From the NCBI GenBank assembly GCA_003545515.1, contig DPYD01000032.1:1-13401 (forward strand): a stretch of 13,401 bases of DNA, written 5' to 3'. A model generated the notes under the pieces. That model saw only the letters and a program-made list of their open reading frames with translations, did no database searches and was not told the origin of the DNA. The translations under genes were made by a program, and so were the position numbers. Shown piece after piece: positions 1-6,373 of the stretch. Position 1 is the first letter of the stretch. Each line of letters starts with the position of its first letter. The stretch comes from Candidatus Kaiserbacteria bacterium. Its GTDB lineage: Bacteria > Patescibacteriota > Minisyncoccia > Phycocordibacterales > UBA2100.

Positions 1-219
1 GCAAGCACGCAAGCGCCGGCCGAGTCGATAGTAAAACCCGCGCCACTCGAACAAGCGCAAGAAGCCCTTCCGGAAACCGCGGGGCAGCTTGCCGGGGCAG
101 GCACGGCAAACGAAGTTCCTCTTTTCTTTATTATGGCGCTGATTCTCGCTCTTGCCGCGCTCTTCGGCGCTTTCGGCTACCCGGTACTTTCCCGTCTCAT
201 CCGCCGCCTCTTTCGCTAG
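1..219 (+). CDS. C-terminal part of an unknown membrane-anchored protein (5' end outside window)
   Basis: The frame is open from base 1 to a TAG at 217-219, giving 72 residues with no start, so this is the end of a longer gene. The first ~38 residues are rich in Ala, Pro, Glu and Gln and look like a flexible linker. Next comes one hydrophobic segment (about residues 41-63, beginning VPLFFIMALILALAALFGAF), and the protein ends in a short Arg-rich tail (RLIRRLFR). A linker, one helix and a basic tail fit a surface or periplasmic-type protein anchored by its C-terminus with the tail in the cytoplasm. There is no LPXTG-type sorting motif. The family cannot be named from what is visible. Confidence 0.7.
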   Translation, partial: ASTQAPAESIVKPAPLEQAQEALPETAGQLAGAGTANEVPLFFIMALILALAALFGAFGYPVLSRLIRRLFR

Positions 220-266
220 ACTCACCGTGTGATACAGTGGTGCCATTATTACAATCCAAAACAATT

Positions 267-962
267 ATGGAAAAAACCACAAGGAACAAAATTGTCTTTT
301 TTACGGGATTTACTTTCCTCGGCATCTTTGCGCTCCAAGTGCCGCTCATGAAGCTTGTCGGTTCGTCCGTCAGCTTTACGCTCTTCGACGCCTTTGCTCC
401 TATCGCGGGAGCTTTTCTCGGCTCCATTCCGGGCGTCATTGCTGTTCTTCTCATGCAGGGATTCCATTTTGTGACACAAGGCATGAATTTCTCCGACCCG
501 GCGACGCTTATCCGGCTCTTGCCTCTCGCCATGGCCGCACTCTACTTCTCGAGAAAAATGCCGCTTAACGTCATTGTGCCCGCGCTTGCCATTATTGCCT
601 TCGTCGCACATCCGGTAGGACGCGAGGTGTGGTACTTCTCTCTTTTCTGGACAATCCCCATCGTCTGTTACTTCTTCCAGGAACGCTGGCTTCTCGCGCG
701 CGCCTTGGGTGCCACTTTTATGGCGCACTCCGTCGGCGGCGCCTTGTGGATGTGGTTCGTGCCGATTCCGGCAGCCGTGTGGATCGGGCTCATTCCAGTC
801 GTCATCATGGAGCGCCTTCTCTTCGCTGCTGGTATTGCGGGCGCGTATCTTGCCGTTAACAATGCGTTCGCGCTTCTCAACAAAAAACTGGAAATTGTGT
901 ACAAATTCCCTGTCCACGCGCGGCATCTCCTCGCCTCTCTTAGAGAAGAACCGGCGCGGTAA
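267..962 (+). CDS. Multi-pass membrane protein, possibly ECF-transporter S-component-like
   Basis: A 231-residue protein with about six hydrophobic segments (near residues 8-27, 36-62, 75-110, 117-136, 146-168 and 172-198) and a basic, non-membrane C-terminus of about 30 residues. The phrase SFTLFDAFAPIAGAFLGSIP followed by a Gly-rich hydrophobic stretch resembles the first helices of ECF-type vitamin-transporter S components (substrate-binding membrane subunits), and the size fits. No substrate can be assigned, and no ECF ATPase or T-component lies in the window. The ATG at 267 is preferred to an upstream in-frame GTG at 237 because MEKTTRNK leads directly into helix 1; no clear Shine-Dalgarno precedes either. 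The alternative is a lineage-specific conserved membrane protein of unknown role. The call as a real membrane-protein gene is firm; the ECF-S link is tentative. Confidence 0.75.
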   Translation: MEKTTRNKIVFFTGFTFLGIFALQVPLMKLVGSSVSFTLFDAFAPIAGAFLGSIPGVIAVLLMQGFHFVTQGMNFSDPATLIRLLPLAMAALYFSRKMPLNVIVPALAIIAFVAHPVGREVWYFSLFWTIPIVCYFFQERWLLARALGATFMAHSVGGALWMWFVPIPAAVWIGLIPVVIMERLLFAAGIAGAYLAVNNAFALLNKKLEIVYKFPVHARHLLASLREEPAR

Positions 963-992
963 AAGACATGCCGATTGTTTATCCGGGAGCGA

Positions 993-1089
993 CGAAGTGC
1001 GCCCTTTTGGGGTCTCGCGCAGGCCGACGGGCCGAGCGTGAGCGCTCCGCCAGCAGGCGGAGATAGCGACCCCAAAAGGGCGTACTTCA
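993..1089. repeat. MITE-like element: 21-bp inverted arms flanked by a 7-bp direct repeat
   Basis: Bases 994-1014 and 1068-1088 form an inverted repeat pairing over all 21 positions with one G-T wobble (999/1083). Between the arms is a second perfect hairpin (CTCCGCC 1045-1051, GGCGGAG 1056-1062) and a GC-rich stretch. GGAGCGA occurs just outside on both sides, at 986-992 and 1090-1096, one base from each arm, as a target-site duplication would. There is no coding capacity. This geometry (short, terminal inverted repeats, direct flanks) is that of a miniature inverted-repeat element. It lies between the membrane-protein gene and the CofE-family gene, and its right flank runs into the ribosome-binding region of the latter. 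It could also act as a transcriptional barrier, although no T-run follows it. Confidence 0.6.
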
Positions 1090-1111
1090 GGAGCGAGAGG
1101 CGGAGGCATGT

Positions 1112-1837
1112 ATGAAATTCATTCCCATCAAGACGCGCCGCATCCTTCCCCCGAAGGACGATCTATACGCCGTGCTCGATGAGTCGCTCCCGCGCCTGCG
1201 CGAGGGCGATATCATATTCATCACGTCAAAAGTCCTCGCGATTCATCAAGGCCGGTGCATGAAAATAGGAAAAGGCGTGAACAAGAAAAATCTCATCAAA
1301 AGTGAAGCCGACGCGTTCATTGAAGATAAGAATTCCTACTGGGATTTCATTTTGACTGTCAAAGATTCTACGCTCATTCCTTCAGCGGGCATTGATGAGA
1401 GTAATGGCGACGGCTACTACATCCTTTGGCCGAAGAGAACGAGCGTGCTTCTGAAAGAAATCTGCGTGTACCTTAAAAAGAGACATCGGCTGAAGAAACT
1501 CGCTCTCGTTGCGACCGATAGTCATACCGTGCCTTTGCGTTGGGGAGTTTCTGGGATTTCCACGGGTTTTTACGGCCTTGAGCCGCTACGGGACCAGCGC
1601 GGAGCTAAAGACGTATTTGGAAGAAAGCTCGAGTATACGCAAGTGAACATACCTGACTCTCTCGCGGCAGTTGCCGTACTCCTCATGGGGGAAGCGGGAG
1701 AGCGCACGCCAATCGTCATCCTCCGCGACATGAAAGGTGTTCGGTTCACCAACAAGCCGACCTGGCGCAAAATTACTATCCCGCCGAAAAAGGACATCTA
1801 TGCGCCGCTCTTGAAGAATATGTGTGTAAAAAAGTAA
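1112..1837 (+). CDS. CofE-family (F420-0:gamma-glutamyl ligase-like) protein
   Basis: A 241-residue protein matching the CofE/FbiB ligase fold along its length: GDIIFITSKVLAIHQGR (32-48), SAGIDESNGD (91-100), the core from ATDSHTVPLRWGVSGIS (134-150) into GLEPLRDQRG and DVFGRKLEYT (167-176), and the late D-SLAAVAVLLMGEAG helix (182-196). In archaea and actinobacteria CofE adds glutamate to F420-0 with GTP; bacteria without F420 carry homologues of uncertain substrate, sometimes annotated as folate-metabolism glutamate ligases. No F420 gene is seen here, so the substrate is open. The ATG at 1112 has GGAGG at 1102-1106 with ideal spacing; an ATG at 1108 is out of frame. The last ~34 codons exist again as a separate fragment at 3119-3229. 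Confidence 0.85.
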   Translation: MKFIPIKTRRILPPKDDLYAVLDESLPRLREGDIIFITSKVLAIHQGRCMKIGKGVNKKNLIKSEADAFIEDKNSYWDFILTVKDSTLIPSAGIDESNGDGYYILWPKRTSVLLKEICVYLKKRHRLKKLALVATDSHTVPLRWGVSGISTGFYGLEPLRDQRGAKDVFGRKLEYTQVNIPDSLAAVAVLLMGEAGERTPIVILRDMKGVRFTNKPTWRKITIPPKKDIYAPLLKNMCVKK

Positions 1838-1851
1838 CCGTAGGCGTACGG
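1826..1851 (-). terminator. Probable intrinsic terminator of the DoxX-like/rquA-like operon
   Basis: On the minus strand, CCGTA-CGCC-TACGG (1851-1838) forms a short perfect hairpin followed at once by TTACTTTTTTAC (1837-1826). It sits 17 bases past the stop of the rquA-like gene and extends into the last codons of the convergent CofE-family gene. The stem is only 5 bp, so strength is uncertain. Confidence 0.55.
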
Positions 1852-1867
1852 AGATTCGCCTCCTGCA

Positions 1868-2551
1868 TTACACGCTCACGAGCATTTGATAGAGGCCGCC
1901 GAAATACGAGCGCTTGCGCCATGAGCGGCTTGCCATTTGGGCATGCAGGATATCCACAAGCTCGCGCCGCCACATCTCCTTCGCGGTCGGCTCCAGCACG
2001 CCGAGGAACGGGAGGAGAAAGTAGCGGAGCGGATGCCACGCGGAAGGGGCGCCGTAGTCTGCAATGATTATTTTCCCGCCTCTCTTCAAGACGCGCAGGG
2101 CTTCGCGCATCGTTTTCTCGCGATACTCCTGCGGCTCCTCGTGCAGAAGGAAGAACACCAGCACCTGATCGTACGACGCGTCGGGAAATCCGAGCGCCGC
2201 GGCGTCCATCCGATGGAGCGCCGCAGAAGTCCCGTGTGGCAGTTTACGCTTCAAATTTTCGAGCTGAATCGGCAGGACGTCGACGACGTCGAGCGTCCCG
2301 CCGCCCCTTTCAACGCGCTCGGAAAGACGCGGAGTGAGCTCGCCGTAACAGCACGATATCTGCAGGGTCTTTCCGGAGATTGCGGGCCCCAACTCCTTCA
2401 AGACTTCATCCCGAAGGGTCCTGTATTTTCCGAACAGGATCAGATTGATGAGCCACGGCCGATCGAAAAAGTGCACGGCCTTCGGGCGCACGTATACCCA
2501 CCAATAGTATTGTTCGAGGTAATCGGGTATACCGGCCGCAGGAGTACTCAT
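1868..2551 (-). CDS. rquA: RquA-like class I SAM-dependent methyltransferase-fold protein (rhodoquinone biosynthesis type)
   Basis: A 227-residue Rossmann methyltransferase-fold protein whose unusual signatures match RquA: QYYWWVYVRPKAVHFFDRPW (14-33), WLINLILFGKYRTLRD (33-48), LQISCCYGELTPRL (63-76) in place of the usual acidic-xGxGxG SAM motif, DVVDVLPIQLENL-RKL (88-104), DASYDQVLVFFLLHE (124-138), EALRVLKRGGKIIIADY (150-166), LEPTAKEMWRREL (186-198) and a final YFGGLYQMLV (216-225). RquA of Rhodospirillum rubrum converts ubiquinone to rhodoquinone, with SAM reported as the amino donor, for fumarate-dependent anaerobic respiration. That assignment is established for the family; substrate use in this organism is inferred. 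The start ATG overlaps the stop of the upstream DoxX-like gene (ATGA), so the two are translationally coupled. An alternative is a lineage-specific relative acting on another quinone or lipid. Confidence 0.8.
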   Translation of the reverse strand: MSTPAAGIPDYLEQYYWWVYVRPKAVHFFDRPWLINLILFGKYRTLRDEVLKELGPAISGKTLQISCCYGELTPRLSERVERGGGTLDVVDVLPIQLENLKRKLPHGTSAALHRMDAAALGFPDASYDQVLVFFLLHEEPQEYREKTMREALRVLKRGGKIIIADYGAPSAWHPLRYFLLPFLGVLEPTAKEMWRRELVDILHAQMASRSWRKRSYFGGLYQMLVSV

Positions 2552-3033
2552 GTGCTCCCTCGTATCCTACGGAGAATGAGCGTCAGATACAGACCGATCG
2601 TAGCGCCGAAGAAGTTTCCGCCCCGCTCAATAAAGTCCAAGAGGTAGATGGTCTCGAAATCATGGGCGGTTACCCTGCTGAAGGCGGTCGCCAAACCCCA
2701 GAACACAGCCCAGACAAAGAGTAGTACCATTGTCCGCGAGCGCGCGAGCCGCGCGAGAGAGCCCCTGCCCTTCCACACGCCGATGAGTGCAAGTACCATG
2801 ACGGCGGCGATAGTGAGATCGATCCATCCGACAAACCTCACCAACCCGAGCGCGGTTTCCACAGGCATGATGATGCCCAGCGTGGATTCGAGAGATCCTG
2901 TTATCAACTCTGCAAACGCGACTTTCCCGGACACTGCCCATCCTCCGTGTCCGGCGAAGTTGAATATGTTCGCGCCGGCAGCAAGCACGTATAGAACGAA
3001 CAAGTTACGGTCCCTGAACAAATTAGTGCCCAT
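2548..3033 (-). CDS. DoxX-like four-helix membrane protein
   Basis: About 161 residues with four hydrophobic segments: near residues 10-27, 60-87 (LGLVRFVGWIDLTIAAVMVL and on), 101-118 (MVLLFVWAVFWGLATAFSRV) and 139-154. The pattern R-x-x-G-W-D in helix 2, W-x-FWGLATAFSR in helix 3 and FIERGGNFFGATIGLYL at the end recalls DoxX/DoxD-type proteins, small four-helix membrane proteins sometimes linked to quinone-dependent redox reactions. The match is by pattern only. It is the first gene of a two-gene operon with the rquA-like gene, with ATGA overlap. The ATG at 3033 is preferred; a GTG at 3081 would add 16 mostly polar residues unlike the rest. TATAAA at 3095-3090 could be the -10 box of the operon. 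Confidence 0.7.
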   Translation of the reverse strand: MGTNLFRDRNLFVLYVLAAGANIFNFAGHGGWAVSGKVAFAELITGSLESTLGIIMPVETALGLVRFVGWIDLTIAAVMVLALIGVWKGRGSLARLARSRTMVLLFVWAVFWGLATAFSRVTAHDFETIYLLDFIERGGNFFGATIGLYLTLILRRIRGST

Positions 3034-3118
3034 GTACGACCATGGTAGCGTCTTTTTGACCACTCGGGCCCGACATTCCACAGAGGGTGTTTATAAAAGA
3101 ATCCGCGTACTGCGGCGC

Positions 3119-3229
3119 AAAGGCATTTCGTTCACCGACAAACCAACGTGGCACAAAATCACTATTCCACCCAAAAAAGACATCTGCGCGCCGTTGTTGA
3201 AGGGTTTCAAGAAAAGTCGCTCGTCGTAG
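3119..3229 (+). pseudogene. Orphan 3'-end fragment of a second CofE-family gene
   Basis: Thirty-six codons plus TAG encode KG-SFTDKPTWHKITIPPKKD and onward to CAPLLK, closely matching residues 208-235 of the CofE-family protein at 1112-1837 (21 of 24 identical over FT-KPTW to APLLK). The DNA is only about four fifths identical over 84 bases, most changes falling at third codon positions, so this stretch diverged while still under protein selection and is not a fresh copy. Homology fades upstream of about 3106 and no start codon or ligase core exists: it is a stranded gene tail, not a gene. It has the same orientation as the intact gene, with the DoxX/rquA module between them. Its last 23 bases overlap the end of the HAD gene on the other strand. 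Confidence 0.85.
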
Positions 3230-3866
3230 GCAAGATAATGTCTGGCAACTCCCGAATACTGTTCAAAACTTTATCTGCCATTGAGAAATCGAGGCTTTTT
3301 GTAAGCTCACTTGGAACCGCGTAGCACGAAAGGCCCGCAGCCTTCGCAGCAACGACACCCCTTTGCGAATCTTCTATGACTAGGCAAGATTCACACGGCT
3401 TTCCTGCAATCTCGAGCGCTTTGAGGTACGGCTCTGGATCCGGCTTCGTATTTTTTATGTCGTCCGCCGTTATGAAAAAGTTGAAAAATCGGCGAAAGCC
3501 CGTTTTCTTCATCATAATCTCAAAGTGCTCCTTGCGACTACTGGTCACGACACCCATGAGGAATTTTCCATGCAACGCTTCAAGCGTCTCCTTTACACCA
3601 TCAACTATGGGAACATGCTTCATTAGAACTTTGCTGTAGTATTCGTTTCGTCGCTTACGCAATTGTATTATTTCTTCATTCGACATTCCCTTTTTCCTTG
3701 CAAGATCAAACACACTACTTCCTTTTGCAAGACTCTCATTGATGAACCACCCTTCCGAGATTTCGATACCTTCATCTGCAAAAACTTCTCGACAAGCTTT
3801 GATAAATACTGCTTCAGTATCAACCAAAACTCCATCGTTGTCCCAAAATATCGCTTCAAAACTCAT
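3207..3866 (-). CDS. HAD-superfamily hydrolase, beta-phosphoglucomutase/phosphatase-like
   Basis: A 219-residue subfamily-I HAD protein with all four catalytic motifs: WDNDGVLVDTE (nucleophile D9, acid/base D11), VTSSRKEHF (107-115), K141 in NTKPDPEPYLKAL, and IEDSQRGVVAAKAAGL (164-179). A helical cap fills residues ~17-85, as in beta-phosphoglucomutase and pyrimidine/sugar phosphatases. It acts in the cytoplasm on a small phosphorylated metabolite; the substrate cannot be read from sequence. It starts at ATG 3866-3864, whose A is also the last base of the encoded CCA of the upstream tRNA-Leu, so it is probably expressed from the same transcript and could become leaderless after tRNA processing. 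Its 3' end runs into the CofE tail fragment, so the last few residues may be a recent extension. The block is more AT-rich than its flanks. Confidence 0.88.
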   Translation of the reverse strand: MSFEAIFWDNDGVLVDTEAVFIKACREVFADEGIEISEGWFINESLAKGSSVFDLARKKGMSNEEIIQLRKRRNEYYSKVLMKHVPIVDGVKETLEALHGKFLMGVVTSSRKEHFEIMMKKTGFRRFFNFFITADDIKNTKPDPEPYLKALEIAGKPCESCLVIEDSQRGVVAAKAAGLSCYAVPSELTKSLDFSMADKVLNSIRELPDIILPTTSDFS

Positions 3867-3952
3867 GGTGCCGCGGGGGAGACTTGAACTCCCAATCCCT
3901 TGCAGGAACTAGCTTCTGAAGCTAGCGTGTTTGCCAATTTCACCACCGCGGC
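3866..3952 (-). tRNA. tRNA-Leu (anticodon CAG)
   Basis: The minus strand gives a complete class II tRNA. Acceptor arms GCCGCGG (3952-3946) and CCGCGGC (3876-3870) pair fully. The anticodon stem is CTAGC/GCTAG with loop TTCAGAA, so the anticodon is CAG (Leu). A long variable arm follows, then a T-arm with GTTCAAGTC, discriminator A (3869) and an encoded CCA (3868-3866). The CCA's last base is the first base of the HAD start codon. A promoter lies directly upstream (3989-3961). Confidence 0.95.
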
Positions 3953-3960
3953 GTGGCTGA

Positions 3961-3989
3961 ATTATGCCCATAGTTCGGCGAATTTCCAA
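3961..3989 (-). promoter_or_regulatory. Promoter of tRNA-Leu
   Basis: On the minus strand TTGGAA (3989-3984) and CATAAT (3966-3961) are separated by 17 bases, and the -10 box ends 8 bases before the tRNA 5' end. This would drive tRNA-Leu and, by read-through, the HAD gene. The rest of the 3953-4046 gap shows nothing I can name. Confidence 0.55.
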
Positions 3990-4046
3990 ATACTTCCTTC
4001 TTTAAAATTGCTTTTTTCTCCATGATTGACTACGGCACCTTGAGAT

Positions 4047-5039
4047 TCATCGAGAGTATAGTAGTTTTATTCTATCGATAAACGTGGGCGAGATTTTCTT
4101 TTCTAATTTCTGTACTAATTCTTCAGTATCCCGAACAGTCGACATTTCCTCCAACAGATCAAAACCAACAATTTCTTCAACGAGATCTTTTATCTCCTGA
4201 TTCTTGAGATTCTCCCCCTCAAAAAGACCTCGGACAATTCCCTGCCAAACCACCTCCTCCGGCACACTTGTAACTTTCGATATGAGCTTAGTAAATACTT
4301 CAACCATTTTTATTTCATTTACATATGATTTCAGCTCCGGATTTTCTTTGTGCCATTCTAAAAAACGCACTACTGAAGTGACATCAAAATTACTGTCACG
4401 CGCATTTTTTAAGTAGTCAAGGAGTATCTCCTGACTCAACTTTTCTACTACCCCTTCGTCGAACCGTTTGAAAAAGTACTCCCCGCCTCGCTCGCGATCT
4501 GCTGTGCTCCACTGCTCGTAGCCGGTCTGTTTCTCTCTGTATTTTCCCGCTTCCTCGTCAAAGGCCGTGCAGACACCTTTGGAGACAGCATGAGTCTCTT
4601 CATGAATAAATGTCCTTAGTAGATGAAATGGTAGTAACCATTGTATCTCTTCCTTGTTACCATGCATCTCTCGCATCATGGGCCAGTTAATATGGCCGAC
4701 ATTTGTATCAAGATCATAGCTGCCGCGACCTTCTTGCGTGTAGCGCATCATCCTACCCAATCTTCCAGGTATTTGCCTTGCTGGACGCTGCGGGACAGGA
4801 ATAAAATTGTTCGCTCCGAGGAAATTTATTGTACGAGGATTTATTCCAGACCTTCGAGCAATATCACCGTACCTCTCTTTCAAATAAGGAAAGTCAAATT
4901 TCTCGATGATTTGGTAGAATTCTGGATAAACTTCCCTAAACCTTTGTTGCATCTCGAGAGGAACGCCTTCTCGCTTTGCCAAATCTTCTTTACTTTCGGG
5001 ATGACCCGGTCTCCTAAATATTTCGCGGCCCTCTTTCAT
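4047..5039 (-). CDS. Unrecognised protein with an HExxH zinc-metalloprotease motif
   Basis: A 330-residue soluble protein with no signal peptide or membrane segment. Its only clear motif is HEETH in FHLLRTFIHEETHAVSKG (residues ~138-155), the HExxH helix of zincin metalloproteases. Acidic residues shortly after it (FDEEAGKY, ~160-167) are candidates for the third zinc ligand. The first ~60 residues are charged; the C-terminal third is helical, Glu/Lys-rich and may be a regulatory or binding domain. The family is not recognised. The ATG at 5039 is chosen; a TTG at 5048 in frame would add three residues. It stands alone on the minus strand, upstream of tRNA-Leu, in an AT-rich block. That HEETH binds zinc is likely; peptidase activity and substrate are inference. 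Confidence 0.75.
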   Translation of the reverse strand: MKEGREIFRRPGHPESKEDLAKREGVPLEMQQRFREVYPEFYQIIEKFDFPYLKERYGDIARRSGINPRTINFLGANNFIPVPQRPARQIPGRLGRMMRYTQEGRGSYDLDTNVGHINWPMMREMHGNKEEIQWLLPFHLLRTFIHEETHAVSKGVCTAFDEEAGKYREKQTGYEQWSTADRERGGEYFFKRFDEGVVEKLSQEILLDYLKNARDSNFDVTSVVRFLEWHKENPELKSYVNEIKMVEVFTKLISKVTSVPEEVVWQGIVRGLFEGENLKNQEIKDLVEEIVGFDLLEEMSTVRDTEELVQKLEKKISPTFIDRIKLLYSR

Positions 5040-5067
5040 GCACTCCAATATAGCACTTTAGGCCTGT

Positions 5068-5087
5068 AAACCGGCTCCAGCCGGTTT
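5068..5087. repeat. Perfect palindromic hairpin between the metalloprotease gene and the purN fragment
   Basis: AAACCGGCT-CC-AGCCGGTTT is a perfect 9-bp inverted repeat with a 2-base centre. Neither side has a proper T-run, so it is a weak terminator at best. It could be an operator or an mRNA-end hairpin; its position fits the 5' side of the metalloprotease gene. Confidence 0.35.
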
Positions 5088-5138
5088 CTGGCTCCTCGGC
5101 TCGGAAATGCAAATGGGAACCTTTTCATTTCACTCGCT

Positions 5139-5249
5139 CTACGTCGCCAGTAAGTATTGGTGGCCTTCCGGAACAACGAGAGATTTCGAATCCTTGCCGT
5201 CCCAGTGAATCTGGCCGTGAACGACGAAGTTCGTGATTTTCGGTTGCAA
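5139..5249 (-). pseudogene. Orphan 3'-end fragment of a second purN gene
   Basis: Thirty-six codons plus TAG on the minus strand read LQPKITNFVVHGQIHWDGK, then to PEGHQYLLAT. This aligns without gaps to the last 36 residues of the intact PurN at 8979-9653 ([19 protein letters not shown] to [10 protein letters not shown]): 21 of the first 32 residues are identical and the stop codons align. Upstream of it there is no PurN similarity; ribD ends only 18 bases away (5268). It has the same orientation as purN, with the whole riboflavin operon in between. It lacks the catalytic domain, so it is a remnant. The mirror case is the CofE tail at 3119-3229. Confidence 0.85.
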
Positions 5250-5267
5250 TCCGCAACTCAATATTCT

Positions 5268-6368
5268 TCATCGATTTTTACTCTTTGCAATATATCCGCT
5301 GACCAGCATATTGTCACCAAATGCTTTACGCGTTACGCGCGTTAGTCGAAACGCTCCGCGTATCGAGGAAAAACCTTGTCCTCCGATCGCGTTCTTTGCA
5401 GAGTCGCCCCCGATAAGGACCGGCGCGTGAAATGCGTATACCTTGTCGACCAATCCGGCATCCACAAAACTCCCCAACACCGTGCCTCCACCCTCTACAA
5501 AAACACTGACAATCTCTCTGCGGACAAGCTCTTTCATCACCGCCCGCAAAGAAATCGCACTGCCCGCACATTTGACGATTGAAATGCCTGCATCAATGAG
5601 CTTTTTATATTTTTCTTTGTTTGCGCGGCGAGTCGTGAAGATTAATACATTATTATCACGTAAAACTTTGCTCCCGAACGGTATCTTCAATGCATTATCC
5701 AAAATGATGCGGAGTGGGTATGGCACGCCAGAAATCCTAACGCCCAAGTGAGGATTGTCGTGAAGTACTGTATTGATGCCGACCAAGACCGCTTGGTATC
5801 GCCCGCGCAAACCGCGCGCGTATGCTCGCGCGCGTTCGTTCGTTATCCAACGCGAGTCGCCGGAACGTGTTGCGATCTTGCCGTCTAGACTCGCGGCAAA
5901 CTTTATTGCAACGAACGGACGTTGCCGTCGATGAAATGAGAGGAACCCCTCGTTCAATCTCTCCGCTTCGGGAAGGTCATGGATCGCGACCTCAATCCCC
6001 GCCCGTCGCAACATCCTAATACCCTGACCCGACACTCGCGGATTCGGATCGCGCACGCAACAAACAACCCTTTTTATTTTTGCTTGTATGATAGCGTCAA
6101 TACACGGCGGCGTTCTGCCCCAATGGATGCATGGTTCTAGATTCACGTACAACGTTGCACCCCGTGCTTTTCCCGTCGCGATCCGAAGCGCTTCAATCTC
6201 GGCGTGCGGCGCGCCCGCTTTGTGATGATACCCTTCGCCCACGATGCGTCTTTCCTTCACGATAACCGCCCCCACCATCGGATTTGGAAACGTCCGTCCC
6301 AGACCCTTTTCGGCGAGTTGGAGCGCGAGCTTCAAATACTTCGCATCCTGAAGCGTGGTCCGATCCAT
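5268..6368 (-). CDS. ribD: Bifunctional riboflavin biosynthesis protein RibD (deaminase/reductase)
   Basis: RibD carries out two successive steps after GTP cyclohydrolase II: deamination of the diaminopyrimidinone and NADPH-dependent reduction of the ribosyl chain. The 366 residues are the normal bifunctional length. The N-terminal deaminase has the zinc site HAE (H55, E57) and PC-IHWGRTPPC (C80, C89); the reductase starts at about residue 151 with FVAIKFAASLDGKIATRSGD and includes RWITN, AVLVGINTVLHDNPHL and FVEGGGTVLGSFVDAGLVDK. It is the last gene of the operon, starting 5 bases after the ribBA stop. No terminator is visible behind it: after 18 bases the purN fragment begins. Confidence 0.97.
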   Translation of the reverse strand: MDRTTLQDAKYLKLALQLAEKGLGRTFPNPMVGAVIVKERRIVGEGYHHKAGAPHAEIEALRIATGKARGATLYVNLEPCIHWGRTPPCIDAIIQAKIKRVVCCVRDPNPRVSGQGIRMLRRAGIEVAIHDLPEAERLNEGFLSFHRRQRPFVAIKFAASLDGKIATRSGDSRWITNERARAYARGLRGRYQAVLVGINTVLHDNPHLGVRISGVPYPLRIILDNALKIPFGSKVLRDNNVLIFTTRRANKEKYKKLIDAGISIVKCAGSAISLRAVMKELVRREIVSVFVEGGGTVLGSFVDAGLVDKVYAFHAPVLIGGDSAKNAIGGQGFSSIRGAFRLTRVTRKAFGDNMLVSGYIAKSKNR

Positions 6369-6373
6369 ACGAA

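Noticed and set aside
249..1109. Long open frame on the minus strand opposite the ECF-S-like gene
   Set aside because: It encodes a Arg/His/Glu-rich, low-complexity product typical of an antisense shadow and runs through the inverted-repeat element.
2648..3118. Plus-strand frame running into the CofE tail fragment
   Set aside because: Only the last 36 codons match a protein; the rest is antisense to the DoxX-like gene and has no start signal.
5068..5087. Palindrome as a rho-independent terminator for the rib operon
   Set aside because: There is no T-run on either side and it lies 180 bases past ribD beyond the purN fragment.
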